From: Methylotenera sp.
Lineage (GTDB): Bacteria > Pseudomonadota > Gammaproteobacteria > Burkholderiales > Methylophilaceae
NCBI RefSeq assembly: GCF_029946165.1
Contig: NZ_JAQSDZ010000005.1
Coordinates: forward strand, 124,001-188,000
Direction: 5' to 3'
Length of the DNA stretch: 64,000 bases
A model generated the notes under the pieces. It made no database searches. It saw only the letters and a list, made by a program, of their open reading frames with translations, and was not told the DNA's origin. A program made the position numbers and the translations under genes. Numbering within the stretch: the stretch's first letter is position 1; the number at the start of each line of letters is the position of its first letter. Below, in pieces: positions 39,618 through 48,786 of the stretch.

Positions 39618-39794
39618 GCTCGCTCAAATTTAGATGATAGTTACTAATTTATCGGGTTTAATTTAACTTAGCGTGTTGTTTAAGCCCTTGGACTTAACTT
39701 AACCTGCTAGGTCTGCTAAACTCTAGTCTGATAGTTACAAATTATTACAATTTACTTAAATCACCAATTAATCAATTAAGTTTAGGATCTAGTT

Positions 39795-40166
39795 ATGGCG
39801 GTTGTTGCACTCAACAAAGAAAATTTTAAAGAAACAATCGAAAACAATAATTTCATTATTGTTGATTTTTGGGCACCATGGTGTGATCCATGTATAGCAT
39901 TTACACCAACTTTTGAGGCAGCGGCTGCTAAAAATCCTGATATTATATTTGGTATGGTCAATACTGAAACAGACCCTGAAATTGGTGAGTATTTTGAAGT
40001 GAATCAAATTCCAGGGGTTTTAGTCATTCGCGAGCAAGCCGGAATCCATGCGCAGGTTGGTGAAATTGGCGCACCAGCGTTAGATGCTATTATTCAATGG
40101 GCGCGTGATTTTGATATGACAGAAGTACGTGCTTATTACGAACAAGAAGCTAAAAAAGCTAACTAA
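39795..40166 (+). CDS. Thioredoxin-like protein with a CDPC active site
   Basis: 123 residues, a single thioredoxin domain. The usual WCGPC is replaced by WCDPC (C30, D31, P32, C33) in DFWAPWCDPC, while the cis-Pro loop (NQIPGVLVI) is kept. The acidic residue between the cysteines should change the redox potential. A C-terminal extension of about 15 residues is helical. It stands alone, followed by a terminator. A cytoplasmic thiol-disulfide role is likely; the partner is unknown. Confidence 0.92.
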   Translation: MAVVALNKENFKETIENNNFIIVDFWAPWCDPCIAFTPTFEAAAAKNPDIIFGMVNTETDPEIGEYFEVNQIPGVLVIREQAGIHAQVGEIGAPALDAIIQWARDFDMTEVRAYYEQEAKKAN

Positions 40167-40211
40167 TAGCAATTCAAACTGGTAGTAAAATAAGCAGGTT
40201 GAATGTAATAA

Positions 40212-40240
40212 AAAAGCGGCGCTAAGCCGCTTTTTTATTG
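40212..40240. terminator. Bidirectional terminator
   Basis: Perfect 9-bp stem AAAAGCGGC / GCCGCTTTT with GCTAA loop (40212-40234) between convergent genes. Confidence 0.92.
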
Positions 40241-40254
40241 GTTTTTAATGTGTC

Positions 40255-40629
40255 TTAGAAAGAACCTGTGGTAATTAATCTGAACAGATAATATGCACCA
40301 ATTAGCATCATCACATACATCGGAACATCACCACTTCTCTTAGTTTCAGACTTACTGCCAGAGCTCATCCAACGATTAAGCAACCACAACACAAAAATAA
40401 TCACTGGAATCATCATCATACTGGTAGTGGATTCAAATAATTTACCTAGTATTTTTTTTAGTATGCCATCATCACTGAAAAACTCCATGGCAATGCCAAC
40501 AATACCAATTAGCATTAAGCCCATTCTAACTATTGCGGTTAGAACACTAAGCTTGCTTTCAGGGTTAATGTCTTTATTCTTGAGGTATTTATTTGGATCT
40601 ACCTTATCGTTTGGTCTCTGCTTGGCCAT
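40255..40629 (-). CDS. Hypothetical membrane protein
   Basis: 124 residues with a basic N-terminus and three probable membrane helices (about 30-50, 70-90 and 103-120). Not recognised. It follows the nlpD gene on the same strand after about 78 bp, where rpoS would normally lie in related proteobacteria; nothing in it resembles a sigma factor. Confidence 0.75.
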   Translation of the reverse strand: MAKQRPNDKVDPNKYLKNKDINPESKLSVLTAIVRMGLMLIGIVGIAMEFFSDDGILKKILGKLFESTTSMMMIPVIIFVLWLLNRWMSSGSKSETKRSGDVPMYVMMLIGAYYLFRLITTGSF

Positions 40630-40706
40630 ATCATATTCCTTAATATTTAAAAGCTTTTCAGTAATATTTAAAGCTTATTATTTTTAAACTTTAGCTAAAT
40701 AAATGG

Positions 40707-41783
40707 TTAATTAGAAGCTAGATATTTACTTGGATCAACCGATTTACCTTGACGGCGAATCTCAAAATGTAACTTTACCGTGTTGCTATCGGTATTGCCC
40801 ATTTCGGCAATTTTTTGTCCCTTAGTCACTTGCTGACCTTCTTTGACAAGTATCAGGCTGTTATGCGCGTAAACCGATAAGTAATTGGGATTATGTTTAA
40901 TAATGACTAGTTTGCCATATCCACGCAAATCTGAGCCGCTATAAATCACTTTACCATTCGCCGCGGCGGAAATTGCTTGACCTGTAGTGCCTGCGATATC
41001 AAGCCCTTTATTGCTTGCTTCATTAAAGTTTGCCACAACCTTACCTTGAGTTGGCCATGCCCAGTCGATATCTTCACTTGAATCAGAGCTTGGTTTAATA
41101 TCTGTATTCGCTTTTACATCAACATTAGGTTTGGTCTCCACTTTGCTAGTAGAGCTTGAAGTGACCACAGGCTTATTTGTAGTAGATGTTGTCAGAGATG
41201 GCTTATCAACAGGTTTTTCAGTGCTTTTCTCCGTGGCTTTTTCAGCCACTATAGCCGCAGGCAAAGGTCTTTTTAGTGCTTCTTCATTGTAGGGCTCGCG
41301 TATCGCTTTAGGCTCAGTAATAGCGACAATGGTAGGAGTTTTAATCGCAACGCTCGTAGTGCTACTCACGCTGGAGTTGTTATCCGTATTGATTGGGATA
41401 ATTTCAACACCATCACTATTAGTGGTTAGCATTGGCTTTATTTCAGCCGTGGCTTGTTTGTCTTTTAGTGCATTAAGTTTGAGCGTTTGCCCCACATTGA
41501 TATTGTATGGCGGACTAATATTATTTACCTGAGCAATATCTTTATAGTAATAACCATACTCAAGGCCGATGCTAAAAAGCGTATCACCTTTCTTTACAAT
41601 GTAACTATCAGGCCGCCAATCACCAGCTTTGTAAGTTGGCCTAATGGTTTTTTTTGCTGGGGTGGCAGTTGGTACAGTATTTGTGGGTTTACTGTTTGGC
41701 AAGCGGTCGATCACTGGCGCAGGTGGGGTGCTGCTACAGCTTGCAAGAAATGCAAGGCAGATTAAACTTGAAGTAATGCGCAT
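40707..41783 (-). CDS. nlpD: NlpD-like lipoprotein with LysM and degenerate LytM domains
   Basis: 358 residues. Lipobox LASC (Cys16), then a LysM peptidoglycan-binding domain (about 59-103), a long Thr/Ser/Lys-rich linker, and a C-terminal M23/LytM domain. The zinc site is degenerate: the first His-x-Gly-x-Asp motif reads NKGLD, so it is probably not a peptidase but an amidase activator like NlpD. NlpD activates AmiC in daughter-cell separation. The gene starts 3 bp after pcm, in the conserved surE-pcm-nlpD order. Confidence 0.92.
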   Translation of the reverse strand: MRITSSLICLAFLASCSSTPPAPVIDRLPNSKPTNTVPTATPAKKTIRPTYKAGDWRPDSYIVKKGDTLFSIGLEYGYYYKDIAQVNNISPPYNINVGQTLKLNALKDKQATAEIKPMLTTNSDGVEIIPINTDNNSSVSSTTSVAIKTPTIVAITEPKAIREPYNEEALKRPLPAAIVAEKATEKSTEKPVDKPSLTTSTTNKPVVTSSSTSKVETKPNVDVKANTDIKPSSDSSEDIDWAWPTQGKVVANFNEASNKGLDIAGTTGQAISAAANGKVIYSGSDLRGYGKLVIIKHNPNYLSVYAHNSLILVKEGQQVTKGQKIAEMGNTDSNTVKLHFEIRRQGKSVDPSKYLASN

Positions 41784-41785
41784 CG

Positions 41786-42457
41786 TTATGAAGTGCCTCC
41801 TAATAGCGGCACAAATTTCACTGGCTCGAGTTTAGTATGGCGGTAATCTTTTTGAGTGTGTCGTTCTACAAGATATAAGATTTGCTCATCTGTGCCCACT
41901 GGAATCACCAGACGACCACCTACGGCAAGTTGATCTAATAAGTCTTGTGGCATATGGCTGGCAGCGGCGGTGACGATAATGCCGTCAAATGGCGCATATT
42001 CTGCAATGCCTATATTGCCATCAGCATGGCCTAATTTTACATTTACGCATTTGAGTTCACGCAGATGTCCGCGCGCCTTCATTACTAAAGGGCGAATACG
42101 TTCAACGGAATAGACCTCTTTAGCAAGTTTGGACAATACTGCAGTTTGATAACCGCAACCTGTACCAATTTCTAAAACTTTATCCAGCGTTTTGCCGTTA
42201 CGTAGTATCTCTGACATGCGCGCAACAATATAAGGCTGTGAAATAGTCTGGCCAAAACCTATTGGTAATGAAACGTCTTCATAGGCGCGTATCGAGAGGG
42301 CTTCATCTACAAAAATATGTCTTGGAATACTACCAATCGCTGAAAGTACCACTTCATCTTTAATGCCTTGCTCACGTAAACGCACTAGCATGCGGTCGCG
42401 TGTGCGTAATGATGTCATGCCTATGCCGGACTGTGTGGAGGGTCTTACGAGTGCCAC
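41786..42457 (-). CDS. pcm: Protein-L-isoaspartate O-methyltransferase
   Basis: 223 residues. SAM-binding motif [19 protein letters not shown] and the preceding QPYIVARM (post-I) plus the catalytic SIR/S-type start ([11 protein letters not shown]) are intact. It methylates isoaspartyl residues in damaged proteins to allow repair. One-base overlap with surE. Confidence 0.96.
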   Translation of the reverse strand: MALVRPSTQSGIGMTSLRTRDRMLVRLREQGIKDEVVLSAIGSIPRHIFVDEALSIRAYEDVSLPIGFGQTISQPYIVARMSEILRNGKTLDKVLEIGTGCGYQTAVLSKLAKEVYSVERIRPLVMKARGHLRELKCVNVKLGHADGNIGIAEYAPFDGIIVTAAASHMPQDLLDQLAVGGRLVIPVGTDEQILYLVERHTQKDYRHTKLEPVKFVPLLGGTS

Positions 42458-43257
42458 TATTGATTCTTTCCTGCGCTGCTTATTTCAGTGCTATTTGTAT
42501 CAAGAATATTTGAGTTGATACCAAGCCAGTCTTTGATTTCGGCAAGTTGTGAGTGACAGGTTAAGTCTACTTGAATCGGAGATAATGAAACTTTGTTATG
42601 TGCAATAGCGTGAAAATCTGTGCCTTCGCCGCCGTCATTCGGCAGACCCGCAGCACCTACCCAATAAACCGTTTCGTTGCGTGGGGTTTGGAGTTTTATC
42701 ACAGGTTCGGCTTTATGGCGTTTACCCAAACGTGTCACTACGCGACCTTGAAGCTCGCCATATGGAATGTCTGGTACGTTAACGTTTATCAATGTGGGCG
42801 ATTTAAAACCGACTTTTTGATAATGCTGCACAAGCTCAACGGCTATTCTAGCCGCAGTTTCAAAATTGGTGCAGTTATGTTGCGACATTGAAATCGCAAT
42901 CGATGGAATGCCAAGAAGAAAGCCTTCCATAGCTGCAGCAACAGTACCTGAGTATATTGTATCGTCGCCCATGTTCGCGCCATCGTTAATGCCGCTAATC
43001 ACCATGTCTGGCATAGTGTCCATCAATCCAGTTAAGGCGATATGAACGCAATCTGTTGGCGTACCATTGACATAAAAAAAGCCGTTTGCGGCTTTTTTAA
43101 CGCTGAGTGGGCGATCTAATGTGAGAGAGTTACTCGCGCCGCTTCTATTTCGCTCTGGAGCTACAACAGTGATATCGGCAATTTTGGCAATATGTTCAGC
43201 TAAAATATTAAGGCCTGGTGCAAAATAACCATCATCATTGGAAAGTAGTATTTTCAT
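42457..43257 (-). CDS. surE: 5'/3'-nucleotidase SurE
   Basis: 266 residues. N-terminal [11 protein letters not shown] with the metal-binding Asp8/Asp9, and [14 protein letters not shown] and GTPTDCV motifs are intact. It dephosphorylates nucleoside monophosphates in stationary phase or stress. First gene of surE-pcm-nlpD. A strong terminator-like hairpin lies inside the coding sequence at 43075-43098. Confidence 0.97.
   Translation of the reverse strand: MKILLSNDDGYFAPGLNILAEHIAKIADITVVAPERNRSGASNSLTLDRPLSVKKAANGFFYVNGTPTDCVHIALTGLMDTMPDMVISGINDGANMGDDTIYSGTVAAAMEGFLLGIPSIAISMSQHNCTNFETAARIAVELVQHYQKVGFKSPTLINVNVPDIPYGELQGRVVTRLGKRHKAEPVIKLQTPRNETVYWVGAAGLPNDGGEGTDFHAIAHNKVSLSPIQVDLTCHSQLAEIKDWLGINSNILDTNSTEISSAGKNQ
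43075..43098 (-). other. Terminator-like hairpin inside surE
   Basis: Perfect 10-bp arms AAAAAAGCCG / CGGCTTTTTT (43075-43084, 43089-43098) with a TTTG loop, so a GC stem followed by six T on both strands. It covers about residues 54-61 of SurE (KKAANGFF). Whether it works inside a translated message is unknown. Confidence 0.7.
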
Positions 43258-43446
43258 ACGCAGCTTGCTGTTAAAAGAATTTTCATATGCAAATTATAGT
43301 GTAAGACGGGCTGTTTAGTACGGGGTAACGCTAAAAAATGCTTGAAAATGGAAAATGCTAGAAAATAGCGAGTCATTAAAGCCATGATTAATTAAACAGC
43401 ATCCTAAGTTTAAGCGAAGCTTAAGCCATACCTTGAGTTAGCGAGT

Positions 43447-44181
43447 TTAACTACAACTGACTTCCTTAAATTCAGCTTCTGGAAACTCAGATTTTAATTT
43501 TTTAAGCTCAATGATTTGAGTATCTGTAAGTTTGTTAAATTGTAAGCTTGCCTGTCCTTTGCCTTGATTGCGTAATGCTTTCACAACATCTTTAATGCCT
43601 TTGGCTTTCAGCTCATTCAGTAAGTGATTAGCCAGCTTCTCATCTTCAAACACACCAAATGAGATGGCATTTTTCCATCTGGCATCTTGCACAATATACA
43701 TGTCTTGAATGCCCAAAGCTTTAAACTCTAATGCTTTTGCCTGTGCTGCTTCCACTGATTTTAGTGGCGTTTTGTAAACCCAAAAACGTTTCGCTTCTAA
43801 TGATGTTTGCTGTTTAACTATGGGTTGTATCGACAGCTTTGATACTGCGAATTGCGCACCAGTCAAATGGGCTGCTGAAAATACTCCCCATTCATAACAA
43901 GCTGTTGTAATTGGCGCTGGCTCTGGCTCTGGCGCTAGGGTGGTAATCTCTGTGGTTGAGGTATTCACTGAAAGCAGCGAAGTGGGAACTGTACTGGGAG
44001 TTTTAGCTGGAACATCTTTTTTAGGGAGAGCATCAATCTGTTTTTGGTTTAGGATTCTGATTTTTTCAGGCTGAATAGCGGGCAATGTCACCGTTGGAGA
44101 ATTTGGCAAAATGCGGTCTATATTAAAATAGCTTAGTAAAGCTACGTTAATCAATACTAAAAACCAAACCAACTTTTTCAT
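43447..44181 (-). CDS. SPOR-domain protein
   Basis: 244 residues with an N-terminal membrane anchor (about 4-20), a Pro/Thr-rich linker and a C-terminal SPOR-type region (about 130-215, CYEWGVFSAAHLTGAQFAVSKL, then YKTPLKSVEAAQAKALEFKALG). SPOR domains bind denuded peptidoglycan at the septum. Its ATG overlaps the coaX stop by 4 bp; the pair with coaX and birA is a conserved arrangement in betaproteobacteria. Confidence 0.87.
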   Translation of the reverse strand: MKKLVWFLVLINVALLSYFNIDRILPNSPTVTLPAIQPEKIRILNQKQIDALPKKDVPAKTPSTVPTSLLSVNTSTTEITTLAPEPEPAPITTACYEWGVFSAAHLTGAQFAVSKLSIQPIVKQQTSLEAKRFWVYKTPLKSVEAAQAKALEFKALGIQDMYIVQDARWKNAISFGVFEDEKLANHLLNELKAKGIKDVVKALRNQGKGQASLQFNKLTDTQIIELKKLKSEFPEAEFKEVSCS

Positions 44182-44984
44182 TGCTTTTCACTCGTCAAAA
44201 GGTATTCAGGCGCAAACTTGTCTATTAAATACAAACCGCGTAATACCAAATTATCTACGATTAACGCAAGATTTGTCACGTCACTCAAAAGATTATCTTT
44301 GATGAGTTGCGCGTTGCCCCCACTAATGAAAATATAGGGTGCTTGTTTACTCTCCACGCTCAGTGCTGCAAGCGCATTATGCATTTGCTTGATTGCACCA
44401 CAAGCAGCATTAATCGCACCTGCGCGCATGGCATCGGCAGTGTTTTTGGCAAAAATATCTTGATATTGATTTAATGCAACTGTTGACGATTGGTCTGTTT
44501 GAGTTTTGGGTAATTGTGCAGTGGCTAGACCTAAGCTTTGCTGCATTAAATGGATGCCAGGCAAAATCATGCCGCCGACAAACTCGCCTTGTTCTTGGTT
44601 TTTTATTAATGCATCGATAGTCACAGCTGTGCCGGCATTTACTACTACGCAGGGTGAATGTTTAATATGCCAAGCCGCGATTAACGCTGCCCAACGGTCA
44701 GTACCAAGTTTTTCCGGTTGATCATAGTGGCTGTTTACGTGACATTCACTGAGTTTGGCTGTAATCCAAAGGGTAGGGATGTTCTTTGGCAACATATTTT
44801 CAAGCTGCTTCTGGATATACTCCCCAGCCACATTCGAAATGATAATGCGCGATGAAGCAGGCAGAACAGTGCGTGATATTTCAGCATTCAGACAGGCGTC
44901 GTTTACAAGCAATGTGCCATGCGCATCAAATAAGCCCCATTTCAAGCGAGTATTGCCAGCATCTATGGCTAATAAGTAATCCAT
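44178..44984 (-). CDS. coaX: Type III pantothenate kinase
   Basis: 268 residues. ATP-binding DAGNTRLKWG at 8-17, GTDRWAALIAAW near 94, and VVNAGTAVTID near 115 are the CoaX signatures. It phosphorylates pantothenate, the first step to CoA, and is not inhibited by CoA in the family. One-base overlap with birA. Confidence 0.96.
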   Translation of the reverse strand: MDYLLAIDAGNTRLKWGLFDAHGTLLVNDACLNAEISRTVLPASSRIIISNVAGEYIQKQLENMLPKNIPTLWITAKLSECHVNSHYDQPEKLGTDRWAALIAAWHIKHSPCVVVNAGTAVTIDALIKNQEQGEFVGGMILPGIHLMQQSLGLATAQLPKTQTDQSSTVALNQYQDIFAKNTADAMRAGAINAACGAIKQMHNALAALSVESKQAPYIFISGGNAQLIKDNLLSDVTNLALIVDNLVLRGLYLIDKFAPEYLLTSEKQ

Positions 44985-45961
44985 TATGAAGCCCGCAAAC
45001 TAATCTCGCCCGATGAGAAGCGTTGTTCCCCAGCAGCGGTGCTCACTAATAAATTGCCATCTTCCGCCACGTTAACGACAATACCTGTGGTTTCGCGACC
45101 ATCGGGGTGCAGCATTCTCACTGCTTGCTGATGGTAAGCATGGTAGCTTGTCCATTCATCTCGCAAGCTAGTAAAGCCGCGCTGTTCAAATGTACTGAGA
45201 ATATCGGTTAGATGTTTCAGTACTTCGCCAAGTAGCGCATTAGGGTTAATCGGTGTTTGCGTCACGCTTGCTAAATCCGTGGCGGGCTGGTCTATCTGTT
45301 GTTTGATGTTAGTTGGTAAGTTTAGGTTAATGCCCACGCCAATTACAGCCGCGCTTGGGCCTTCCATATCACCTTGTAATTCAATCAAGATGCCAGCTAG
45401 CTTTTCGCGGCCAATTAACACATCATTTGGCCATTTAAGCTGTGCTTGCGTCACGCCAAAGTGATGCAGGGCGCGAATCAAGGCAATCCCTACGGCTAAA
45501 CTCAAGCCAGACAAACCTGCCGCGCCACATTGAAAGCGCCATAGTAGTGAAAAAGTTAAACTAGCGCCTAAGCCAGCTTGCCAAGTGCGGCCACGCCTGC
45601 CGCGACCATTGGTCTGTAAGTTAGTAGCAACGCAATTTGCGTGGGCTTGCCCCGTGCTTAGCTTTTTCATCAAATAGGTATTGGTTGAATCCAAATGATC
45701 GTGAATCTCTAGTTTCAGTAAAGAGCTTTGCGAACCCATCGCGCTCAATATTGCATGTTCATCTAGCAGCGTAACTGGTTGCGGAAGTTTGTAACCACGT
45801 CCACGCACTGAAAAAATCTCAATGCCAAGCTTTTCTGCGTGTTGAAGCGCATTCCACACCGTTGCGCGTGAAACTTTTAGCTGTTGCGCAATCGTTTCAC
45901 CTGAGTGAAATTTGCCGTCAGCGAGCAGCCGTAAAATAGGAAAAGTGAGTTCGTTCATCAT
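44984..45961 (-). CDS. birA: Bifunctional biotin operon repressor and biotin-protein ligase
   Basis: 325 residues from the ATG at 45961; frames from 45997 are possible but unneeded for the domain. N-terminal helix-turn-helix (about 18-50, GETIAQQLKVSRATVWNALQHAE), then the ligase domain with the biotinyl-AMP loop NGRGRRGRTWQ and KWPNDV. It attaches biotin to carboxylases and represses biotin genes. It heads a birA-coaX-SPOR operon. Confidence 0.94.
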   Translation of the reverse strand: MMNELTFPILRLLADGKFHSGETIAQQLKVSRATVWNALQHAEKLGIEIFSVRGRGYKLPQPVTLLDEHAILSAMGSQSSLLKLEIHDHLDSTNTYLMKKLSTGQAHANCVATNLQTNGRGRRGRTWQAGLGASLTFSLLWRFQCGAAGLSGLSLAVGIALIRALHHFGVTQAQLKWPNDVLIGREKLAGILIELQGDMEGPSAAVIGVGINLNLPTNIKQQIDQPATDLASVTQTPINPNALLGEVLKHLTDILSTFEQRGFTSLRDEWTSYHAYHQQAVRMLHPDGRETTGIVVNVAEDGNLLVSTAAGEQRFSSGEISLRAS

Positions 45962-46017
45962 TTGATTGCATATTAGCATAGCGCCTGTACACAACAAACA
46001 AGCGCCATCAATACGCT

Positions 46018-46153
46018 ACGTCATTCCGACATACCAGTGCTTGGCATCTCCGTGGAATATATGCGCTAAAGCGCATTATTCACACGCGAAAGTCGGAATC
46101 TAATGTCTTTTTCGTAATTTTAAGTCGCTGGATTCCGACTTTCGTCGGAATGG
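46018..46153. repeat. Two units of the ATTCCGAC palindromic repeat
   Basis: First unit: ATTCCGAC (46023-46030) and GTCGGAAT (46092-46099) flank about 60 bp with its own palindrome ATGCGC-TAAA-GCGCAT (46061-46076). Second unit: compact hairpin ATTCCGAC-TTTC-GTCGGAAT (46132-46151) preceded by GTCGCTGG. Related units lie at 51.9-52.4 kb. They lie in the birA-glnS divergent gap. Confidence 0.88.
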
Positions 46154-46211
46154 CAAAAATTACAGTGTAAAATGAGCATAATTATTTCGACTTCAAACTT
46201 AAGTTAAAAAC

Positions 46212-47978
46212 ATGTCATCAGAAAAAACACCCATTCCTTTAGGCTCTAATTTTATTCGAGCGATTGTTGATAAAGACCTTGAACAAGGCGCTTACGCATC
46301 CCGCAAATGGGCGGGCAGCCCTGGTGATGCAGCGCACCAAGCTGCAGGTCAGCCAGACACAGCTAAAATTCGCACCCGTTTCCCGCCCGAGCCAAATGGT
46401 TATTTGCACATTGGTCATGCCAAAAGTATCTTTTTAAATTTTGGTTTAGCACGCGATTACAACGGCGTGTGCCACATGCGATTTGATGACACCAACCCAG
46501 AAAAAGAAAGCCAAGAATACGTTGATAGCATCACAGATTCCGTTAAATGGCTTGGCTTTGGCTGGGAGAATAGCGGCGAAAGTAATCTGTACTTCGCCAG
46601 TAACTATTTTGACTTTATGTACCGCGCGGCGGAAGCGCTTATTGAAAACGGTCATGCATATGTAGATAGCCAAAGCGCAGAAGAAATGCGTATTAACCGC
46701 GGCACGCTAACTGAAGCGGGTAAAAACTCACCGTGGCGCGACCGTACAGTGGCAGAAAACCTTGCGCTATTTCGCGAAATGCGCGATGGCAAACATACCG
46801 ATGGTAGCTTGATTCTACGTTCTAAAATTGACATGGCCTCGCCAAACATTAATCTGCGTGACCCAGCCATCTACCGCGTGCGCCGAGCACACCACCATAA
46901 TACTGGTGATAAATGGTGCATTTACCCGATGTACACTTTTGCGCACCCCATTGAAGATGCATTAGAACAAGTAACGCACTCTATCTGTACTTTAGAGTTT
47001 GAGGATCAACGCCCATTCTACGATTGGCTATTAGAGCGCCTTGCAGAAGCTGGCTTGCTCGCACATCCGCTACCAAAACAATATGAATTCGCACGCTTAA
47101 ACCTCACTTACGTGGTGCTGTCAAAACGCAAATTGATACAATTGGTTGAAGAAAAACAGGTCAGCGGTTGGGATGATCCACGCCTGCCAACACTAGCAGG
47201 CGCGCGCCGTCGTGGCTATGTGGCGGAAGGCTTTAAACTGTTTACCGATCGCATTGGCGTAAGCAAAGCAGACTCATGGATTGATTACTCAACCTTTGAA
47301 GACTGCATGCGTGAAGTGCTTAACATCAACGCAGAGCGCCGTATTGCTGTGTTAGACCCGATTAAATTGGTGATTGATAACTATGCAGAGAATCATGTGG
47401 AAGATTGCTTTGCGCCAAATCATCCATTAAAACCAGAACTAGGCAAACGCGTAGTACCGCTCACCCGCGAACTATGGATAGAGCGTGAAGACTTTATGGA
47501 AGTACCAAGCAAAGGATTTTTTAGATTGGTACCTGATGGTTTAGTACGCTTGCGTTACGGCTATGTGGTGAAATGCACAGGCTGCGAAAAAGATGCCCAA
47601 GGTAACGTCACCGTAGTGCATTGCGAATACCTACCAGATACTAAATCAGGTACGCCGGGGTCAGACAGCGTTAAAGTAAAAGGCAATATTCACTGGGTTT
47701 CTACGCAACACGCCTACGAATGTGAAGTGCGCCTGTACGACAGATTGTTTAAAGAAGCGCATCCAGGCGAAGGCGACCGTGACTTTTTAAACGACATGAA
47801 CCCAAATTCAGTCACTGTGATTACCGCACAACTAGAGCCAAACTTAAAAGACGCTAAAGCCGAAGATAGCTTTCAATTTGAACGCCACGGCTATTTTGTG
47901 GCAGATAAAAAAGACAGCGTAGCGGGTAAGCCAGTGTTTAATAGAACGGTGACTTTAAAGGATGCTTGGCAGAAGTAA
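46212..47978 (+). CDS. glnS: Glutamine-tRNA ligase
   Basis: 588 residues, a little longer than E. coli GlnRS (554), with an N-terminal extension of about 30. HIGH motif at 66-69 (LHIGHAKSIFLNF), the KMSKS-like VLSKRKL, and the class-specific FEDQRPFYDWLLE are intact; the C-terminal anticodon-binding barrels end at HGYFVADKKDSV. It charges tRNA-Gln. A short segment resembling the gene's 3' end recurs at 48705. Confidence 0.98.
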   Translation: MSSEKTPIPLGSNFIRAIVDKDLEQGAYASRKWAGSPGDAAHQAAGQPDTAKIRTRFPPEPNGYLHIGHAKSIFLNFGLARDYNGVCHMRFDDTNPEKESQEYVDSITDSVKWLGFGWENSGESNLYFASNYFDFMYRAAEALIENGHAYVDSQSAEEMRINRGTLTEAGKNSPWRDRTVAENLALFREMRDGKHTDGSLILRSKIDMASPNINLRDPAIYRVRRAHHHNTGDKWCIYPMYTFAHPIEDALEQVTHSICTLEFEDQRPFYDWLLERLAEAGLLAHPLPKQYEFARLNLTYVVLSKRKLIQLVEEKQVSGWDDPRLPTLAGARRRGYVAEGFKLFTDRIGVSKADSWIDYSTFEDCMREVLNINAERRIAVLDPIKLVIDNYAENHVEDCFAPNHPLKPELGKRVVPLTRELWIEREDFMEVPSKGFFRLVPDGLVRLRYGYVVKCTGCEKDAQGNVTVVHCEYLPDTKSGTPGSDSVKVKGNIHWVSTQHAYECEVRLYDRLFKEAHPGEGDRDFLNDMNPNSVTVITAQLEPNLKDAKAEDSFQFERHGYFVADKKDSVAGKPVFNRTVTLKDAWQK

Positions 47979-48022
47979 TGAAAACTGACATGATGTAAAC
48001 GCAATCTTTGCAGGAGAATTAC

Positions 48023-48247
48023 ATGAAAACAGCAGAAATTATCAGTGAATTGGCTAACCTTCCAATAGAAGAGCGAGCTTTGATTGCGGACAGTCTTTTA
48101 CAAACACTTAACCCAACTCAGCCAGACATTCAGCAAGCATGGGTTAAAGTCGCTCAGCAACGACTTAATGATATTAGCTCTGGCAAAGTGGAACCCATTC
48201 TAGCCTCAGATGTATTTGCCAGAATCAATGCCCGCCTGAGCGCGTGA
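48023..48247 (+). CDS. Antitoxin of the addiction-module component family
   Basis: 74 residues from the ATG at 48023 with an AGGAG site. The opening MKTAEIISELANLPIEERALIADSLLQTL matches the putative addiction module component family (PF09720), which partners with RelE/ParE toxins. Its stop overlaps the toxin start (GTGA). It sits directly downstream of glnS in a small accessory cassette. Confidence 0.88.
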   Translation: MKTAEIISELANLPIEERALIADSLLQTLNPTQPDIQQAWVKVAQQRLNDISSGKVEPILASDVFARINARLSA

Positions 48248-48534
48248 AAGTCACGTTCCACCCAGAAGCGGCTCAAGAGCTAGAAGAGGCAGCGCTTTAT
48301 TACGAAGACTGTCAGCTTGGCTTGGGTAAGCAACTCACGCTAGAAATCGAAACTGCGGTCAATTTGATTACCGCCTTTCCACAAGCATGGACAATCATTG
48401 AACCTCCAGTTAGACGAGTGCTGGTGAGGCGTTTTCCGTTTGGCTTGCTTTATACAATAAGCCATCATGATATTTATATACTAGCTGTGATGCACCTGAA
48501 CCGAGAGCCCCGTTATTGGAAAAATCGCAAATGA
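48244..48534 (+). CDS. RelE/ParE-family toxin
   Basis: 96 residues with a GTG start that overlaps the antitoxin stop. The pattern FHPEAAQELEEAALYYEDC, AFPQAWTIIEPPVRRVLVRRFPFGLLYTI and the end VMHLNREPRYWKNRK is typical of ParE/RelE toxins. It would act on DNA gyrase (ParE-like) or on mRNA (RelE-like); the sequence does not decide. The antitoxin precedes it, as expected. Confidence 0.9.
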   Translation: MKVTFHPEAAQELEEAALYYEDCQLGLGKQLTLEIETAVNLITAFPQAWTIIEPPVRRVLVRRFPFGLLYTISHHDIYILAVMHLNREPRYWKNRK

Positions 48535-48699
48535 AGAAAAGGGCTGAAGATTTTGCAAAAGCATTACAAGGTGTAGAAGCCGCTTTGCGCCGTGCGGTAA
48601 GGCAAAAGAAGAAGCCGAGCGTAACGGTACGCCTATGTTGTATATGATGCGGAAAATGATGACGTGGCAAAAAATACTAATGCACAAGCTAACAAATAA
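48531..48699 (+). pseudogene. Frameshifted remnant of a small third gene in the TA cassette
   Basis: An ATGA overlap with the toxin stop starts a frame reading KALQGVEAALRRA, then the coherent protein continues only after switching frames (AKEEAERNGTP) and again for an acidic C-terminus (YDAENDDVAKNTNAQANK) ending at 48699. Two shifts are needed, so it is probably decayed. Small Ala/Arg-rich proteins of this kind often follow TA pairs. The coding case is moderate. Confidence 0.45.
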
Positions 48700-48704
48700 A
48701 AATT

Positions 48705-48733
48705 ACGGCTATTTTGTGACAAGTAGAAAAGAT
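48705..48733 (+). repeat. Partial copy of the glnS 3' end
   Basis: Fourteen bases identical to glnS 47887-47900 (ACGGCTATTTTGTG) followed by ten matches in the next fourteen positions. It could mark a duplication left when the toxin-antitoxin cassette entered behind glnS, or be chance. Confidence 0.4.
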
Positions 48734-48786
48734 TACATTTTAGGGTGGGCAAATTATTGCCCACGCTCTATATTGAAGCTTGAACT

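Noticed and set aside
43075-43098. Real end of a gene between surE and its start
   Set aside because: The surE frame is uninterrupted and its motifs span the hairpin.
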